Origin: G963662675 sp963676845
Lineage (GTDB): Bacteria > Bacteroidota > Bacteroidia > Bacteroidales > Prolixibacteraceae
Direction of reading: 5' to 3'
DNA: 64,000 bases
Assembly (NCBI GenBank): GCA_963676845.2
Contig: CAXXKK010000028.1
Coordinates: 10,793 to 74,792 of the forward strand
Numbering within the stretch: the stretch's first letter is position 1; every line of letters starts with the position of its first letter. The translations under genes and the position numbers were made by a program. Under the pieces are notes generated by a model. That model was not told the origin of the DNA. It did not search any database and saw nothing but the letters and a program-made list of their open reading frames with translations. Positions 35,580 through 44,912 of the stretch are shown here, piece after piece.

Positions 35580-35604
35580 AACAAGCCAGCACTGCCGGCT
35601 TGTT
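35580..35604 (-). terminator. Terminator downstream of the GH30 gene
   Basis: AACAAGCC (35580-35587 with flank) pairs with GGCTTGTT (35597-35604), extended by a GC pair after one mismatch, with a 3-base loop. The minus strand then reads TTCATT, so the T-run is short. It lies between the GH30 stop and galM start. Confidence 0.55.
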
Positions 35605-35656
35605 ATTTGCCTACTCCAATTTATGAAAAGAAAAAGTAATAAGTCTTTTTTTAAAT

Positions 35657-37135
35657 TTATAGATTCACAGAAAATGTATTTAATGAATTTGCAGGAATCT
35701 CAACACTTACTTTTGATCCATCAATATCGAAGGTTTTATTTACTGTTTCAGCTTCCTCATTCAGATATATAATTATTGCCTGGTTATCAGGATTTAAGAA
35801 TGCTACACAATTTTCCTCTGTATCAAGATCCAAATATTTTGCACCCGGCTCAACAAAGTAGCTAAAGTGTTTCATTAAGTAGAATTCAGGATTATAAACT
35901 ACCTCAAGTTCATCATTCACTGTAACCAATGAATTTTGCAACCATCCCCAGGTACTTTCACCATTTGTAAGAATTGGGTTCCAGTATTCATAAACAACAA
36001 CACCATTTGCAAAATAATGCTTCATTAAAGAAAATGTGTATTTCATTGCATCCCAATCATTTGAACCATTACCACATTCTGACTCTGTTTGTATTAGCTT
36101 AAATTGTGGATACGTTTCATTTACATAGCCAACAACACCTTTACCTGCCCATTGAAACCCAACACCAGTTAGATATTTAGCAGCTTCCGGATCTGAAAGG
36201 ATAGGATCAACACTTGATTCCAATCCCCTTTCAATAGTACCAAGATATACCTCAACATCAGGATGATCTTGTTCCAGTTGTTTTCCAACATATTTTACCA
36301 ATGTACCTAATGCTTCAGGAGTCCATGTACATGATGGGAAATTTTGAGCTGAGTTGGGCTCATTTTGTACGTGTACTGCGAAAATATCAATACCTTCTTT
36401 TTCATACTCTTCAATGAATTTTGAAAAATATATCCCATAGGCAGATAGCGTTTTATCATCCATTATAAATAAATTAGTATCTGTGTTTGGCTGAGGACCG
36501 CCTCCACCACCAAACTGAGCTCTTAAAGCTTCCCTTTCTTCTTCTGACAAATCATCCATTGAAGGTCTTGGTCTTTCTTCTCCAGGCTTTCTTCCTGCAT
36601 AATAGTTATTTGTTTTCATCCAGCTTGGAGGTCCCCATGGAGAAGCCCAGATTTCGATTTCAGGATTAATTCTTAATGCCTCTTTGATATAAGGAATTAA
36701 ACGAAGACGATCTCTTGAAATAGAAAAGTTTTTCATTTCATAATCGCCAGGAGTTTCGTTAAAGCTATACCAATCAACTGAATAATCATTTGCACCTAAA
36801 GGCATACGCATAATATTGAATTTGGCACCTGAAATTTGATTAAAGAAACTTTGTAGAATATCCTGTTTCTCTGCATATGTTACCAGATTTAAAGCTTCCC
36901 ATCCAAGTTCATTAAAACAAGCTCCAAATCCTTCTATTGTTTGTTTTGTATTGCTAAGATTAATATTTAATGCTGATGAATTAGCCGCCGATTGAGATGA
37001 AATATCTTTTTCAACCCAAGGGTTACTGTTAGTTGTACTCACCCATTCAGTAATCTTAACCTCTTGTGCACTAGTTTTTAAAATAATACCAGATATTAAA
37101 AAAACTGAGAAAAATAAAATAATACCTTTTTTCAT
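35657..37135 (-). CDS. Secreted GH30-family glycoside hydrolase
   Basis: The 492-residue enzyme has a signal peptide (cleavage near TSAQ, residue 24). A GH30 (beta/alpha)8 barrel follows, with QTIEGFGACFNELGWEAL near residue 66, the acid/base Glu259 in HVQNEPNSAQNF, and the nucleophile Glu351 in LIQTESECGNG. The C-terminal beta domain closes at NSLNTFSVNL. GH30 members include glucosylceramidases, beta-1,6-glucanases and xylanolytic enzymes; the location behind xylose-utilisation genes favours a xylan-type glycan, but this is inference. An unusual insertion at about residues 181-222 is acidic, then Gly-rich (AQFGGGGGPQPN). Confidence 0.9.
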   Translation of the reverse strand: MKKGIILFFSVFLISGIILKTSAQEVKITEWVSTTNSNPWVEKDISSQSAANSSALNINLSNTKQTIEGFGACFNELGWEALNLVTYAEKQDILQSFFNQISGAKFNIMRMPLGANDYSVDWYSFNETPGDYEMKNFSISRDRLRLIPYIKEALRINPEIEIWASPWGPPSWMKTNNYYAGRKPGEERPRPSMDDLSEEEREALRAQFGGGGGPQPNTDTNLFIMDDKTLSAYGIYFSKFIEEYEKEGIDIFAVHVQNEPNSAQNFPSCTWTPEALGTLVKYVGKQLEQDHPDVEVYLGTIERGLESSVDPILSDPEAAKYLTGVGFQWAGKGVVGYVNETYPQFKLIQTESECGNGSNDWDAMKYTFSLMKHYFANGVVVYEYWNPILTNGESTWGWLQNSLVTVNDELEVVYNPEFYLMKHFSYFVEPGAKYLDLDTEENCVAFLNPDNQAIIIYLNEEAETVNKTFDIDGSKVSVEIPANSLNTFSVNL

Positions 37136-37231
37136 TTCCTAATAGTTTAAATTGATTTATAGTTCTAATATCAAATTCTGTAAAAAAGAAAAATAGTCTA
37201 CTTATTTATTGACAATTACATTAATCAACAT

Positions 37232-37264
37232 AAAAGGAGAGAAAGGTTTCTTTTCTCTCCTTTT
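37232..37264 (-). other. Intercistronic hairpin between SusD and GH30 genes
   Basis: AAAAGGAGAGAAA (37232-37244) pairs with TTTCTCTCCTTTT (37252-37264), a 13-bp stem with a 7-base loop. It lies in the 152-base gap after the SusD stop. It may reduce read-through into the GH30 gene or protect the upstream mRNA. Confidence 0.55.
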
Positions 37265-37287
37265 GTTATGATGTATACTATTTATTA

Positions 37288-38841
37288 TTAATAACCATCA
37301 TTTTGACTCATATTTGGATTAGTCAAAATTTCCTGATCTGGAACTGGATACAATTTGAAATGACTATCGAATGGTTTTCGATACTCAATATCATCCATTG
37401 GTGCATCTAAGATTTCAGCTAATTCTGAATCTGAGATTATTCCTGCATTATTCCATCTGATCAAATCAGGGAAACGACATCCTTCAAATGAAAGTTCCAG
37501 TCTTCTCTCTGTAATTACTCTATCCATCAAATCAGCATCAGACTCAAGTGCATCTTCTAGCTCTACCCTATTCCTTACCTCATCTATGTATCCACGAGCA
37601 ATATCAAAATCAGGAGACGTCTTTAAAATATTCGCTTCAGCTGCCATTAATAAAACATCTGCATAGCGAATTAACCTCAGGTTTGTTCCATTATTTAATG
37701 TTAAGTTTGGTTCACCTGACTCCTCAATCAAATTTGTGTATTTTAACCTGATATAGCCATCATATGCATACGGATCATCATGAACAGTTACTCCTTCTTC
37801 AACAAATTCAGTCTCAGATATCATAGAGCTTTTACGTCTGATCTCATCGCCTTCAGCTTCGTAAGCATCCCACATAGGGGTTATTGGATAAGCACCTCCC
37901 CAACCGGTAAACATGCCTATATTTTCAAGATTTGAGAAATAGCCATCACGTGGACTACAAAACTGCCACATAATATTATTCTTCCAGGGAGTTCCTCCCC
38001 AATTGGCAATACCTCCTTCATTATCATAGGTTACCTCAAATAATGATTCCGAGCTAAATTCATTCTCAACACGCAATACCCTTGAATAGTCAGACACTAA
38101 AGTATATTCCCCAGAGCTGATAACATCATCAAAAGCATCAGCTGCCAAATCATATTTTTGCTGATACAAATAAGATTTGCCAAGCAAAGCCTGTGCTGCT
38201 CCTTTTGTTGCCCTGTACTGTTCTTCTGATGATAGTTCAGATCTAACAGGAAGAACAGAAATTGCATCAGTTAAATCGGTTTCAATTTGTGTCCATATAG
38301 CCTCGGTAGCTGCTGGTGTCTGCTGATATTCTGAAGGCTCAAGCTCTGTTGTAACCAAAGGAACTTCTCCCCACATGGTAACCAGATCAAAATAAAACAA
38401 AGCCCTTAAGAATTTGCTTTCAGCAATAACTACAGTTTTAGCCTCTGTATCCGGCTCAACATTCTCTGTTACTATATTGCATCTATTTACTCCCTGATAC
38501 AAATTATTGAATACACTATTCACATGAGTACTACTTCCATCATAGTTAAACTCATTAACTTCTTCCAGGTAAGACTGATCCCCCCTGGTACCTCCACCAG
38601 CAGCAACTTCATCTCCCGGTAAAGTTTTAAGTGCCCACATACTTTGAAAAGCTCCATTCATAGATGCAAGCCTTGCATAGGCAGCCAATACTCCCTGACG
38701 TGCTTCGTTGTCTGTTTTATAAAAATTATCAGTTGTCTGAACACCTTTAGCTTCTGTGTCCAGGAAACTTTCAGAACATGATGTACTGATTGCTATAATA
38801 ATAAGGGATAAAAATCCTGTTATAATATTTATTCTTTTCAT
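37288..38841 (-). CDS. SusD/RagB-family outer membrane glycan-binding lipoprotein (xylose locus)
   Basis: The 517-residue lipoprotein has a signal with lipobox ISTSC near residue 22, followed by SESFLDTEAKG, the usual SusD start. TPR-like helices and the C-terminal SusD block (RRLELSFEGCRFPDLIRWNN near residue 450) identify the family. It caps the SusC barrel and captures oligosaccharides at the cell surface. It follows SusC by 18 bases. The ligand is not readable; the operon context points to a xylose-containing glycan. Confidence 0.94.
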   Translation of the reverse strand: MKRINIITGFLSLIIIAISTSCSESFLDTEAKGVQTTDNFYKTDNEARQGVLAAYARLASMNGAFQSMWALKTLPGDEVAAGGGTRGDQSYLEEVNEFNYDGSSTHVNSVFNNLYQGVNRCNIVTENVEPDTEAKTVVIAESKFLRALFYFDLVTMWGEVPLVTTELEPSEYQQTPAATEAIWTQIETDLTDAISVLPVRSELSSEEQYRATKGAAQALLGKSYLYQQKYDLAADAFDDVISSGEYTLVSDYSRVLRVENEFSSESLFEVTYDNEGGIANWGGTPWKNNIMWQFCSPRDGYFSNLENIGMFTGWGGAYPITPMWDAYEAEGDEIRRKSSMISETEFVEEGVTVHDDPYAYDGYIRLKYTNLIEESGEPNLTLNNGTNLRLIRYADVLLMAAEANILKTSPDFDIARGYIDEVRNRVELEDALESDADLMDRVITERRLELSFEGCRFPDLIRWNNAGIISDSELAEILDAPMDDIEYRKPFDSHFKLYPVPDQEILTNPNMSQNDGY

Positions 38842-38859
38842 GAGTTCTCAATTTTTAGG

Positions 38860-41800
38860 TTAAAAAGAAATTGATGCACCAAATACAAATTTTTTGGCTG
38901 CAGGATAAAATCCTCTATCGATACCTATTCCAGAACCAGTACTACCTAATTCAGGATCCATACCTGGGTATTTTGTGAATGTGAAGAGGTTTTCTCCCGA
39001 AACGTATGCCCTAATTTTTTGAGCTTTTATTTTCGAGCAGATTTCCTTTGGTAAGTTGTAACCCAATTGTATTTGTTTTACTCTTAAGTAAGATCCATCG
39101 AATACTAGCAAATCGCTATTAAAATTATTAGCATCTGTTGCTGCTGACGGCATTGATGCATTCGTATTCGTTTCTGTCCATCTGTCGTCATAAATAAATT
39201 TTGGTCTGTTTACCCCTGCTCTGTCATTCCTCATGAATCCAACCAAAACATCGTTACCGATGCTTCCCTGCATGAAAATGGCTAAGTCGAAGTCTTTATA
39301 TTTCAAATTAATATTTCCACCAAACGTCACATCAGGGTTAGGATTACCAATCATTGTATAATCTGATGAATTTATAGATCCATCCTTATTTACATCAATA
39401 ATATTTGGATCTCCTGTTTCCGGATTAATTCCATCAGTTTTATATCCTCTGAAATACCAAATAGGATAACCTACCTCAACATATGTGGCAGTCCAGCTAT
39501 TTCCACTTGCACTAGCACCTCTTAACCGCGTTACAGTAGGATCAAGATAAGTCACTTCATTTTTATTTTTAGATATGTTAAAGCTCAAATCATAGTCAAG
39601 ATCTCCGATGTTATCAGAATAGCCTAGTTCAACTTCAATCCCTTTATTTACAACATCTCCTGCATTAATTGATGCAGCACTGTTTCCTGCTTCATAAGGA
39701 GGAGTATTGGATGTTAACAGATCTGTAGTTTTTTTATGATAATAATCTGCAGATATACTGAATTTACTATCAAATGCTCTCACGTCAAATCCAATATTTG
39801 TCTGAACACTGGTTTCCCATGTAAGACTTGGATTATTTAACCTTGACGGCTCTGAATAATTCAACAAATTACCATTTGCATCAACATAGTATCTATTACC
39901 AGATGATGTAATAAATCCATAATAAGAATAGTTTCCTAAGTTGGATAAACTACCGTTTTCCCCCCAACTTCCTCTAAGTCTTAAAAAATCAAAGGTTGAA
40001 GAACTAAAGAAATCTTCTTCAGATAATATCCATCCTAGTGAGAATGAAGGGAAAGTACCCCATCTTCCTTGTTTTGGCAGATATGAAAGGCTGGCGCCAT
40101 CACGTCTTATAGTTCCCTGCAAAACATACTTATCCTTGTAATTATATGTAAAACGTCCAAAATAAGAATACTGAGTATCATCAGTTGTGTGTCCCCCTAT
40201 TTGATCCAGATCATCAGAAGCGATATAATCAAAATCAGCATAATTTTCATCATTGACTACATTCATTGGTCCACCATAAACATCAGTAGTTCTTGAAGTA
40301 CGTTGCTGTGCAGCAATACCAGCAACAACATTTAGACTATGCTCCCCAATTGTTTTATTGTAAGTTGCAAAATTCTCCCACTGCCAGAAATAACTGCTAT
40401 TATAATTTTCCTCAACTGTAGGAACAGTATTAAACGATTCGGAACTATGATAATATACCGGATTCCATGAGTGATTATTACTGTAATTAATATTGAATCC
40501 AACCCTTGAAGTAATTGTCAAATCTTCAATTGGGGTAATATCTGCGAAAAATGAACCAACAACATTATCCCCAATTGTTTTTCCTTTTGTATTTGCAAGC
40601 ACAACAAACGGGTTAATTGATTTACCTGTTACATACTGTGAAATACCATAAATATTCCCAGCTTCATCACGAACTACTTCATCTTCATGTTCGTCCACAA
40701 TTGCTTGTATTGACGAAGGTATTTGTGAATTATCAGTATAAACTATTGGAGTAACAGGATCCAGCATTAATGCTCCAGACAACACTCCTCCAAACACATC
40801 ATTTTCTGCAATCCCTGATTTTTTTGAATGAGTAAACGAAACATTATTTCCTATCTTCAACCAGTTATTAATCTTATAATCACCATTAACACGAAGAGTT
40901 AATCTTTCGTAAGTGTCTTTGTCTCCAGAAACAATACCATCATTTGTAAGATAAGAACCAGAAAGCATTGTTTTTGCTTTTTCAGTTCCGGTACTATACG
41001 AAATGTGATGATTTTGATATTGGCCTGTTTCAAAAATTGCATCAGCCCAGTTTGTATCAAATCCAGTTGGATCAACAGTTCTACCTGCTTCTGCATTATA
41101 CTGAATATATTCTTCTGCATTAAGTAGATCAGGAATATCTCCTACCTGTTCAATTGTATACTGCATATCATAAGACAAAGTACTTGTTCCAACTTTACCT
41201 GATTTTGTAGTAATGATAACAACACCATTACCCCCTTCTGCTCCATAAATTGCAGTCGACGCAGCATCTTTTAAAACTTCCATGCTCTCGATATCCTGTG
41301 GGGCAATAGAAGAAATATCAGACATTTTTGTTCCATCTACAATATATAATGGAGATGCATCACCGTTTGAACTTACTCCCCTGATTCTAATTGCCATCGA
41401 TGAACCTGGAGAACCAGAGGTTTGCATAACAGTCACACCAGCAGTCCTTCCCTGAAGTGCCTGTTCTGCATTTGTTATTGAAACACTCTCTATATTTTCT
41501 GATTTAACACTTGAGATAGCACCTGTCGCTAAGCTTTTCTTTTGAACACCATATCCAATAGCAACAACCTCATCAAGTCCAATTGTTTCTTCTTCTAATA
41601 CAATATTAATTGTGGTTTGATTTTGAACACTTATTTCTTGTGCAACCATCCCTACAAATGAAAATGATAAAATACCATCCGATGGAACATTAGAAATTGA
41701 ATAGTTCCCATCAAAATCAGTAATCGTTCCCTGAGTAGTACCTTTTACGGCAACAGTTACACCTGGAAGAGAATCTCCAGATTCACTTGTAACCTTACCA

Positions 41801-41958
41801 GTAACTGTCTTTTGTTGTTGATCTAAATTTGTTTTTTCCGGAAAATGGTCTGGTTTATAATTTTGCATGCCTCTGTTTTCTGCAAACAAATTCATGCTTA
41901 ATGTTAATAATAACATCAAGATAGTTCCCCTGATTAGGGGAGAATGAATTTTTTCCAT
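38860..41958 (-). CDS. SusC/RagA-family TonB-dependent transporter (xylose locus)
   Basis: The 1032-residue protein has a signal peptide (about 1-26) and a carboxypeptidase-regulatory-like domain (about 48-125, TVTGKVTSESGDSLPGVTVA). The plug begins at EVVAIGYGVQKK and includes LQGRTAGVTVMQTSGSPGSS and MEVLKDAASTAIYGAEGGNG. A large barrel ends KKFVFGASISF. It imports glycans bound by the neighbouring SusD. The stretch before the start codon faces a candidate antisense RNA. It lies 165 bases after the symporter gene in the xylose locus. Confidence 0.95.
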   Translation of the reverse strand: MEKIHSPLIRGTILMLLLTLSMNLFAENRGMQNYKPDHFPEKTNLDQQQKTVTGKVTSESGDSLPGVTVAVKGTTQGTITDFDGNYSISNVPSDGILSFSFVGMVAQEISVQNQTTINIVLEEETIGLDEVVAIGYGVQKKSLATGAISSVKSENIESVSITNAEQALQGRTAGVTVMQTSGSPGSSMAIRIRGVSSNGDASPLYIVDGTKMSDISSIAPQDIESMEVLKDAASTAIYGAEGGNGVVIITTKSGKVGTSTLSYDMQYTIEQVGDIPDLLNAEEYIQYNAEAGRTVDPTGFDTNWADAIFETGQYQNHHISYSTGTEKAKTMLSGSYLTNDGIVSGDKDTYERLTLRVNGDYKINNWLKIGNNVSFTHSKKSGIAENDVFGGVLSGALMLDPVTPIVYTDNSQIPSSIQAIVDEHEDEVVRDEAGNIYGISQYVTGKSINPFVVLANTKGKTIGDNVVGSFFADITPIEDLTITSRVGFNINYSNNHSWNPVYYHSSESFNTVPTVEENYNSSYFWQWENFATYNKTIGEHSLNVVAGIAAQQRTSRTTDVYGGPMNVVNDENYADFDYIASDDLDQIGGHTTDDTQYSYFGRFTYNYKDKYVLQGTIRRDGASLSYLPKQGRWGTFPSFSLGWILSEEDFFSSSTFDFLRLRGSWGENGSLSNLGNYSYYGFITSSGNRYYVDANGNLLNYSEPSRLNNPSLTWETSVQTNIGFDVRAFDSKFSISADYYHKKTTDLLTSNTPPYEAGNSAASINAGDVVNKGIEVELGYSDNIGDLDYDLSFNISKNKNEVTYLDPTVTRLRGASASGNSWTATYVEVGYPIWYFRGYKTDGINPETGDPNIIDVNKDGSINSSDYTMIGNPNPDVTFGGNINLKYKDFDLAIFMQGSIGNDVLVGFMRNDRAGVNRPKFIYDDRWTETNTNASMPSAATDANNFNSDLLVFDGSYLRVKQIQLGYNLPKEICSKIKAQKIRAYVSGENLFTFTKYPGMDPELGSTGSGIGIDRGFYPAAKKFVFGASISF

Positions 41959-41971
41959 AGTTTTGATTTTT

Positions 41972-42073
41972 GATTTAATGTTTTATTACATAATCTATTA
42001 GTGTTTCTCTGACCAGAAACATTTAATAATTTTTTTAGAGAGGGAAAAGATCCAACACTTTTCCCTCTTTTGT
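41972..42073 (+). ncRNA. Candidate antisense small RNA opposite the susC leader (xylose locus)
   Basis: On the strand opposite susC, TAGTTTTG (41958-41965) matches the -7 consensus and begins exactly at the complement of the susC start codon. About 80 bases further, AGAGGGAAAAG (42039-42049) pairs with CTTTTCCCTCT (42058-42068) and a T-rich tract follows, a terminator only in this orientation. A first hairpin GTTTCT/AGAAAC lies at 42003-42020. No good -33 box was found. The same layout recurs at 54763-54875. DonS-type antisense RNAs of Bacteroides occupy this position. Confidence 0.5.
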
Positions 42074-42123
42074 TTAGTTTGGTCTTTCTTTCATAGTTAG
42101 TTTGTGATTTTTTAGTTTTTCCT

Positions 42124-43506
42124 TTATTTATTCCATATTTTCTCCATCTCCTCCAGTGTTTTTCCTTTGGTTTCAGGAACCATTTTCCAAACAAAGAAGA
42201 AAGACAGAAGACTCATTATTCCATAAAAAGAGTAAGTCATTCCCCCGCTAAATTCCATCATTGCAGGATAAGTAGATGAGATAAAATAGTTAGCAGCCCA
42301 CTGAGCTGCAACAGCAATAGCAACTCCTTTCCCACGTATTTGATTTGGGAAAATTTCTGAAATCAATACCCAACAGATAGGGCCCCACGACATCATAAAA
42401 GAAGCTGTATAAATGATGATAAAGATCAAAGTACTGATTCCGATAATTTCCATAAAGGCAAGTGTACCAATAGCAAACATACCAACAGCCATGCCAATAG
42501 ACCCGATCATAAGTAATGGTTTACGCCCAATCTTATCTACAGTAACAATAGCAACTACGGTGAAAATTACATTCACTAATCCCATTACAACTGTCTGCAT
42601 CATCGAAGCATCTTTTGCCGCTCCCATGCTTTCGAATATTCTAGGAGCATAATACAGTGCAACATTGATACCTACAAACTGCTGAAAAACAGAAAGAAGA
42701 ATTCCAATAACAATTACGATTTTACCGTAGGAGAATAGCTTAGCCGAAGAATGAGATTCAATTGATCCTTTAATGTCATTCAAAATGCTTTTTGCTAATT
42801 CTTTTCCATTTATCCTTTCAAGAATAGATAAGGCTTTTTGATCTTGGTTATTTAAAGCAAGATAACGTGGCGTCTCAGGGACAAAAAATAGCAATACCCC
42901 AAATATTCCGGCAGGTATAGCTTCAGAAGTAAACATCCTTCTCCAACCTACAGAATTAATCCACTCAAGACTTTGACCATTAGCAATTCCCCAGTTCACA
43001 AAATAAACAACCAACATCCCAAATATAATTGCAAACTGGTTGATGGAAACTAATCTTCCGCGAATATCTGCAGGTGCGATCTCTCCGATATACATTGGAC
43101 AAACAGCTGAAGCCAATCCCACACCAATACCACCTATAATGCGGTAGAAATTAAACACATACAAGAGCCCCATAGTAGGTTCCCCTTTTGTAAAGAATAG
43201 AAACTCCGGATTACCTGATCCCAGTGCAGAAAGAAAGAAAAGGAAAGCCGCCAGCATTAATGATCTTTTCCGCCCCATATTTTTAGCTAAAAGACCTGAA
43301 AGCCCACCTCCTATGATACATCCGATCAAAGCACTCGATATAGTTGCACCATGAATCCATGAACTTAGTCCAAGACCTTCAATTAAAAAAGCCTGTACTG
43401 ATTTTTCTGCACCGGAAATGACAGCAGTGTCATATCCAAATAATAAACCTCCTAAAGTTGCCACCAAAGTGATGGCAACTATATATAGTGAGTTTCTTTC
43501 TTTCAT
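42124..43506 (-). CDS. MFS sugar/H+ symporter (probable xylose transporter)
   Basis: The 460-residue protein has twelve membrane segments and sugar-porter signatures: ATLGGLLFGYDTAVISGAE (about 14-32), NMGRKRSLML after helix 2, DIRGRLVSINQF, VPETPRYL after helix 6, DKIGRKPLL and the C-terminal VPETKGKTLEEM. This is the XylE/GLUT family. Its place right after xylA and xylB makes D-xylose the likely substrate, across the inner membrane. Confidence 0.92.
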   Translation of the reverse strand: MKERNSLYIVAITLVATLGGLLFGYDTAVISGAEKSVQAFLIEGLGLSSWIHGATISSALIGCIIGGGLSGLLAKNMGRKRSLMLAAFLFFLSALGSGNPEFLFFTKGEPTMGLLYVFNFYRIIGGIGVGLASAVCPMYIGEIAPADIRGRLVSINQFAIIFGMLVVYFVNWGIANGQSLEWINSVGWRRMFTSEAIPAGIFGVLLFFVPETPRYLALNNQDQKALSILERINGKELAKSILNDIKGSIESHSSAKLFSYGKIVIVIGILLSVFQQFVGINVALYYAPRIFESMGAAKDASMMQTVVMGLVNVIFTVVAIVTVDKIGRKPLLMIGSIGMAVGMFAIGTLAFMEIIGISTLIFIIIYTASFMMSWGPICWVLISEIFPNQIRGKGVAIAVAAQWAANYFISSTYPAMMEFSGGMTYSFYGIMSLLSFFFVWKMVPETKGKTLEEMEKIWNK

Positions 43507-43563
43507 TGATTTAGTTATTAGTTTAAGGTTTTAAAACGTACTTATACTACATTTCTCTTATCG

Positions 43564-44889
43564 CTAGATATAGCTATTTATAAGTTGTTCAAACATTTCC
43601 TGTTTGCCACTAATTTGTTTTGGCTCACCACCTTCTTTAGCCGCAGCATACAAATCTTCAAGAGTCATTTTCCCTGACTCAAAATCAGCACCTTTCCCAA
43701 AATCATAGGATGCATACCTATTCTTTCTAAGTTCCAGATAATTTGAGTTTTTCAAAATGTCATCTGCAATTACAAGTGCCCGGGCAAATGTGTCCATACC
43801 AGATATATGGGCAATGAAAATATCATCTAAGTCCGTTGAATTACGACGAGTTTTTGCATCAAAATTGATACCTCCATCAGTAAATCCACCAGCACTGATA
43901 ATTTCCAGCATTGCTTCTGCATTCTCATAAATATTTGTTGGAAACTCATCTGTATCCCAGCCATTTTGGTAATCACCTTTATTAGCATCTATCGAACCAA
44001 GCATACCTGCATCAGCAGCCATTCTTAATTCATGGGCAAATGTGTGACCAGCCAGAGTCGCATGGTTTACTTCAATATTCATTTTGAAGTCGTCAGACAA
44101 ATTATTTTTGGCAAGAAAACCCAATACTGTCTGTGTATCAAAGTCATACTGATGTTTTGTTGGCTCCATAGGTTTTGGTTCAATCAGGAAAGTACCTGTA
44201 AAACCTTGTTTGCGTCCATAATCTTTAGCCATGGTTAAAAATTGTCCAAGGTGATCCAATTCCCTTTTAGTATCTGTATTTAACAAGCTCATATAACCTT
44301 CACGGCCTCCCCAGAAAACGTATCCGGTACCACCCAGCTCAATTGTAGCATCAATGGCATTCTTAACCTGAACAGCAGCATTTGCCAATACATTGAAATC
44401 AGGATTAGTAGAAGCACCGTTCATATAGCGTAAATTACCGAAAACATTGGCTGTTCCCCACAATAATTTAACACCTGTCGCTTCCTGACGAGCTTTTGCT
44501 TCATCAATCATTATTGCCAGTCGCTGTTCAATCTCGAAAACAGTTCCATCTCCTACTACATCAACATCGTGAAAACAATAGTAAGGAGCTCCAAGCTTAG
44601 TTACGAACTCAAAAGCTGCATCCATTTTTTCTTTTGCAGCATCAATGGGATCGCTCGCTCCATCCCATGGAAAAACCTTTGTACCTGATCCAAAAGGATC
44701 GAGTCCATCACCACAGAACGTATGCCAGTATGCTACAGCAAAACGCAGGTATTCTTTCATAGTTTTTCCACCAACTACGCGGTTTTCATCATACCATTTA
44801 AATGCTAACGGATTTTTTGAATCCGCACCTTCAAACTTAATCTTCTCAATTCCTGGGAAGTACTCTTTATTTCCTTTAAAAACTGTCAT
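43564..44889 (-). CDS. xylA: Xylose isomerase
   Basis: XylA converts D-xylose to D-xylulose. The 441-residue length is that of class II enzymes. Catalytic and metal-binding blocks are clear: YCFHDVDVVGDG near residue 99 with the active-site His and Asp, VFWGGREGYMSLLNTD near 190, FLIEPKPMEPTKHQYDFD near 230, and NHATLAGHTFAHEL near 275. It lies 23 bases after xylB on the same strand. Confidence 0.97.
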   Translation of the reverse strand: MTVFKGNKEYFPGIEKIKFEGADSKNPLAFKWYDENRVVGGKTMKEYLRFAVAYWHTFCGDGLDPFGSGTKVFPWDGASDPIDAAKEKMDAAFEFVTKLGAPYYCFHDVDVVGDGTVFEIEQRLAIMIDEAKARQEATGVKLLWGTANVFGNLRYMNGASTNPDFNVLANAAVQVKNAIDATIELGGTGYVFWGGREGYMSLLNTDTKRELDHLGQFLTMAKDYGRKQGFTGTFLIEPKPMEPTKHQYDFDTQTVLGFLAKNNLSDDFKMNIEVNHATLAGHTFAHELRMAADAGMLGSIDANKGDYQNGWDTDEFPTNIYENAEAMLEIISAGGFTDGGINFDAKTRRNSTDLDDIFIAHISGMDTFARALVIADDILKNSNYLELRKNRYASYDFGKGADFESGKMTLEDLYAAAKEGGEPKQISGKQEMFEQLINSYI

Positions 44890-44912
44890 TATCTATCAAT
44901 ATTTGTAGTTAA

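Noticed and set aside
41700..42000. A SusC-associated ECF sigma/anti-sigma pair was looked for near both susC genes
   Set aside because: None is present. The SusC proteins lack an obvious N-terminal signalling extension, and control seems to lie with the GntR-type and DeoR-type regulators.
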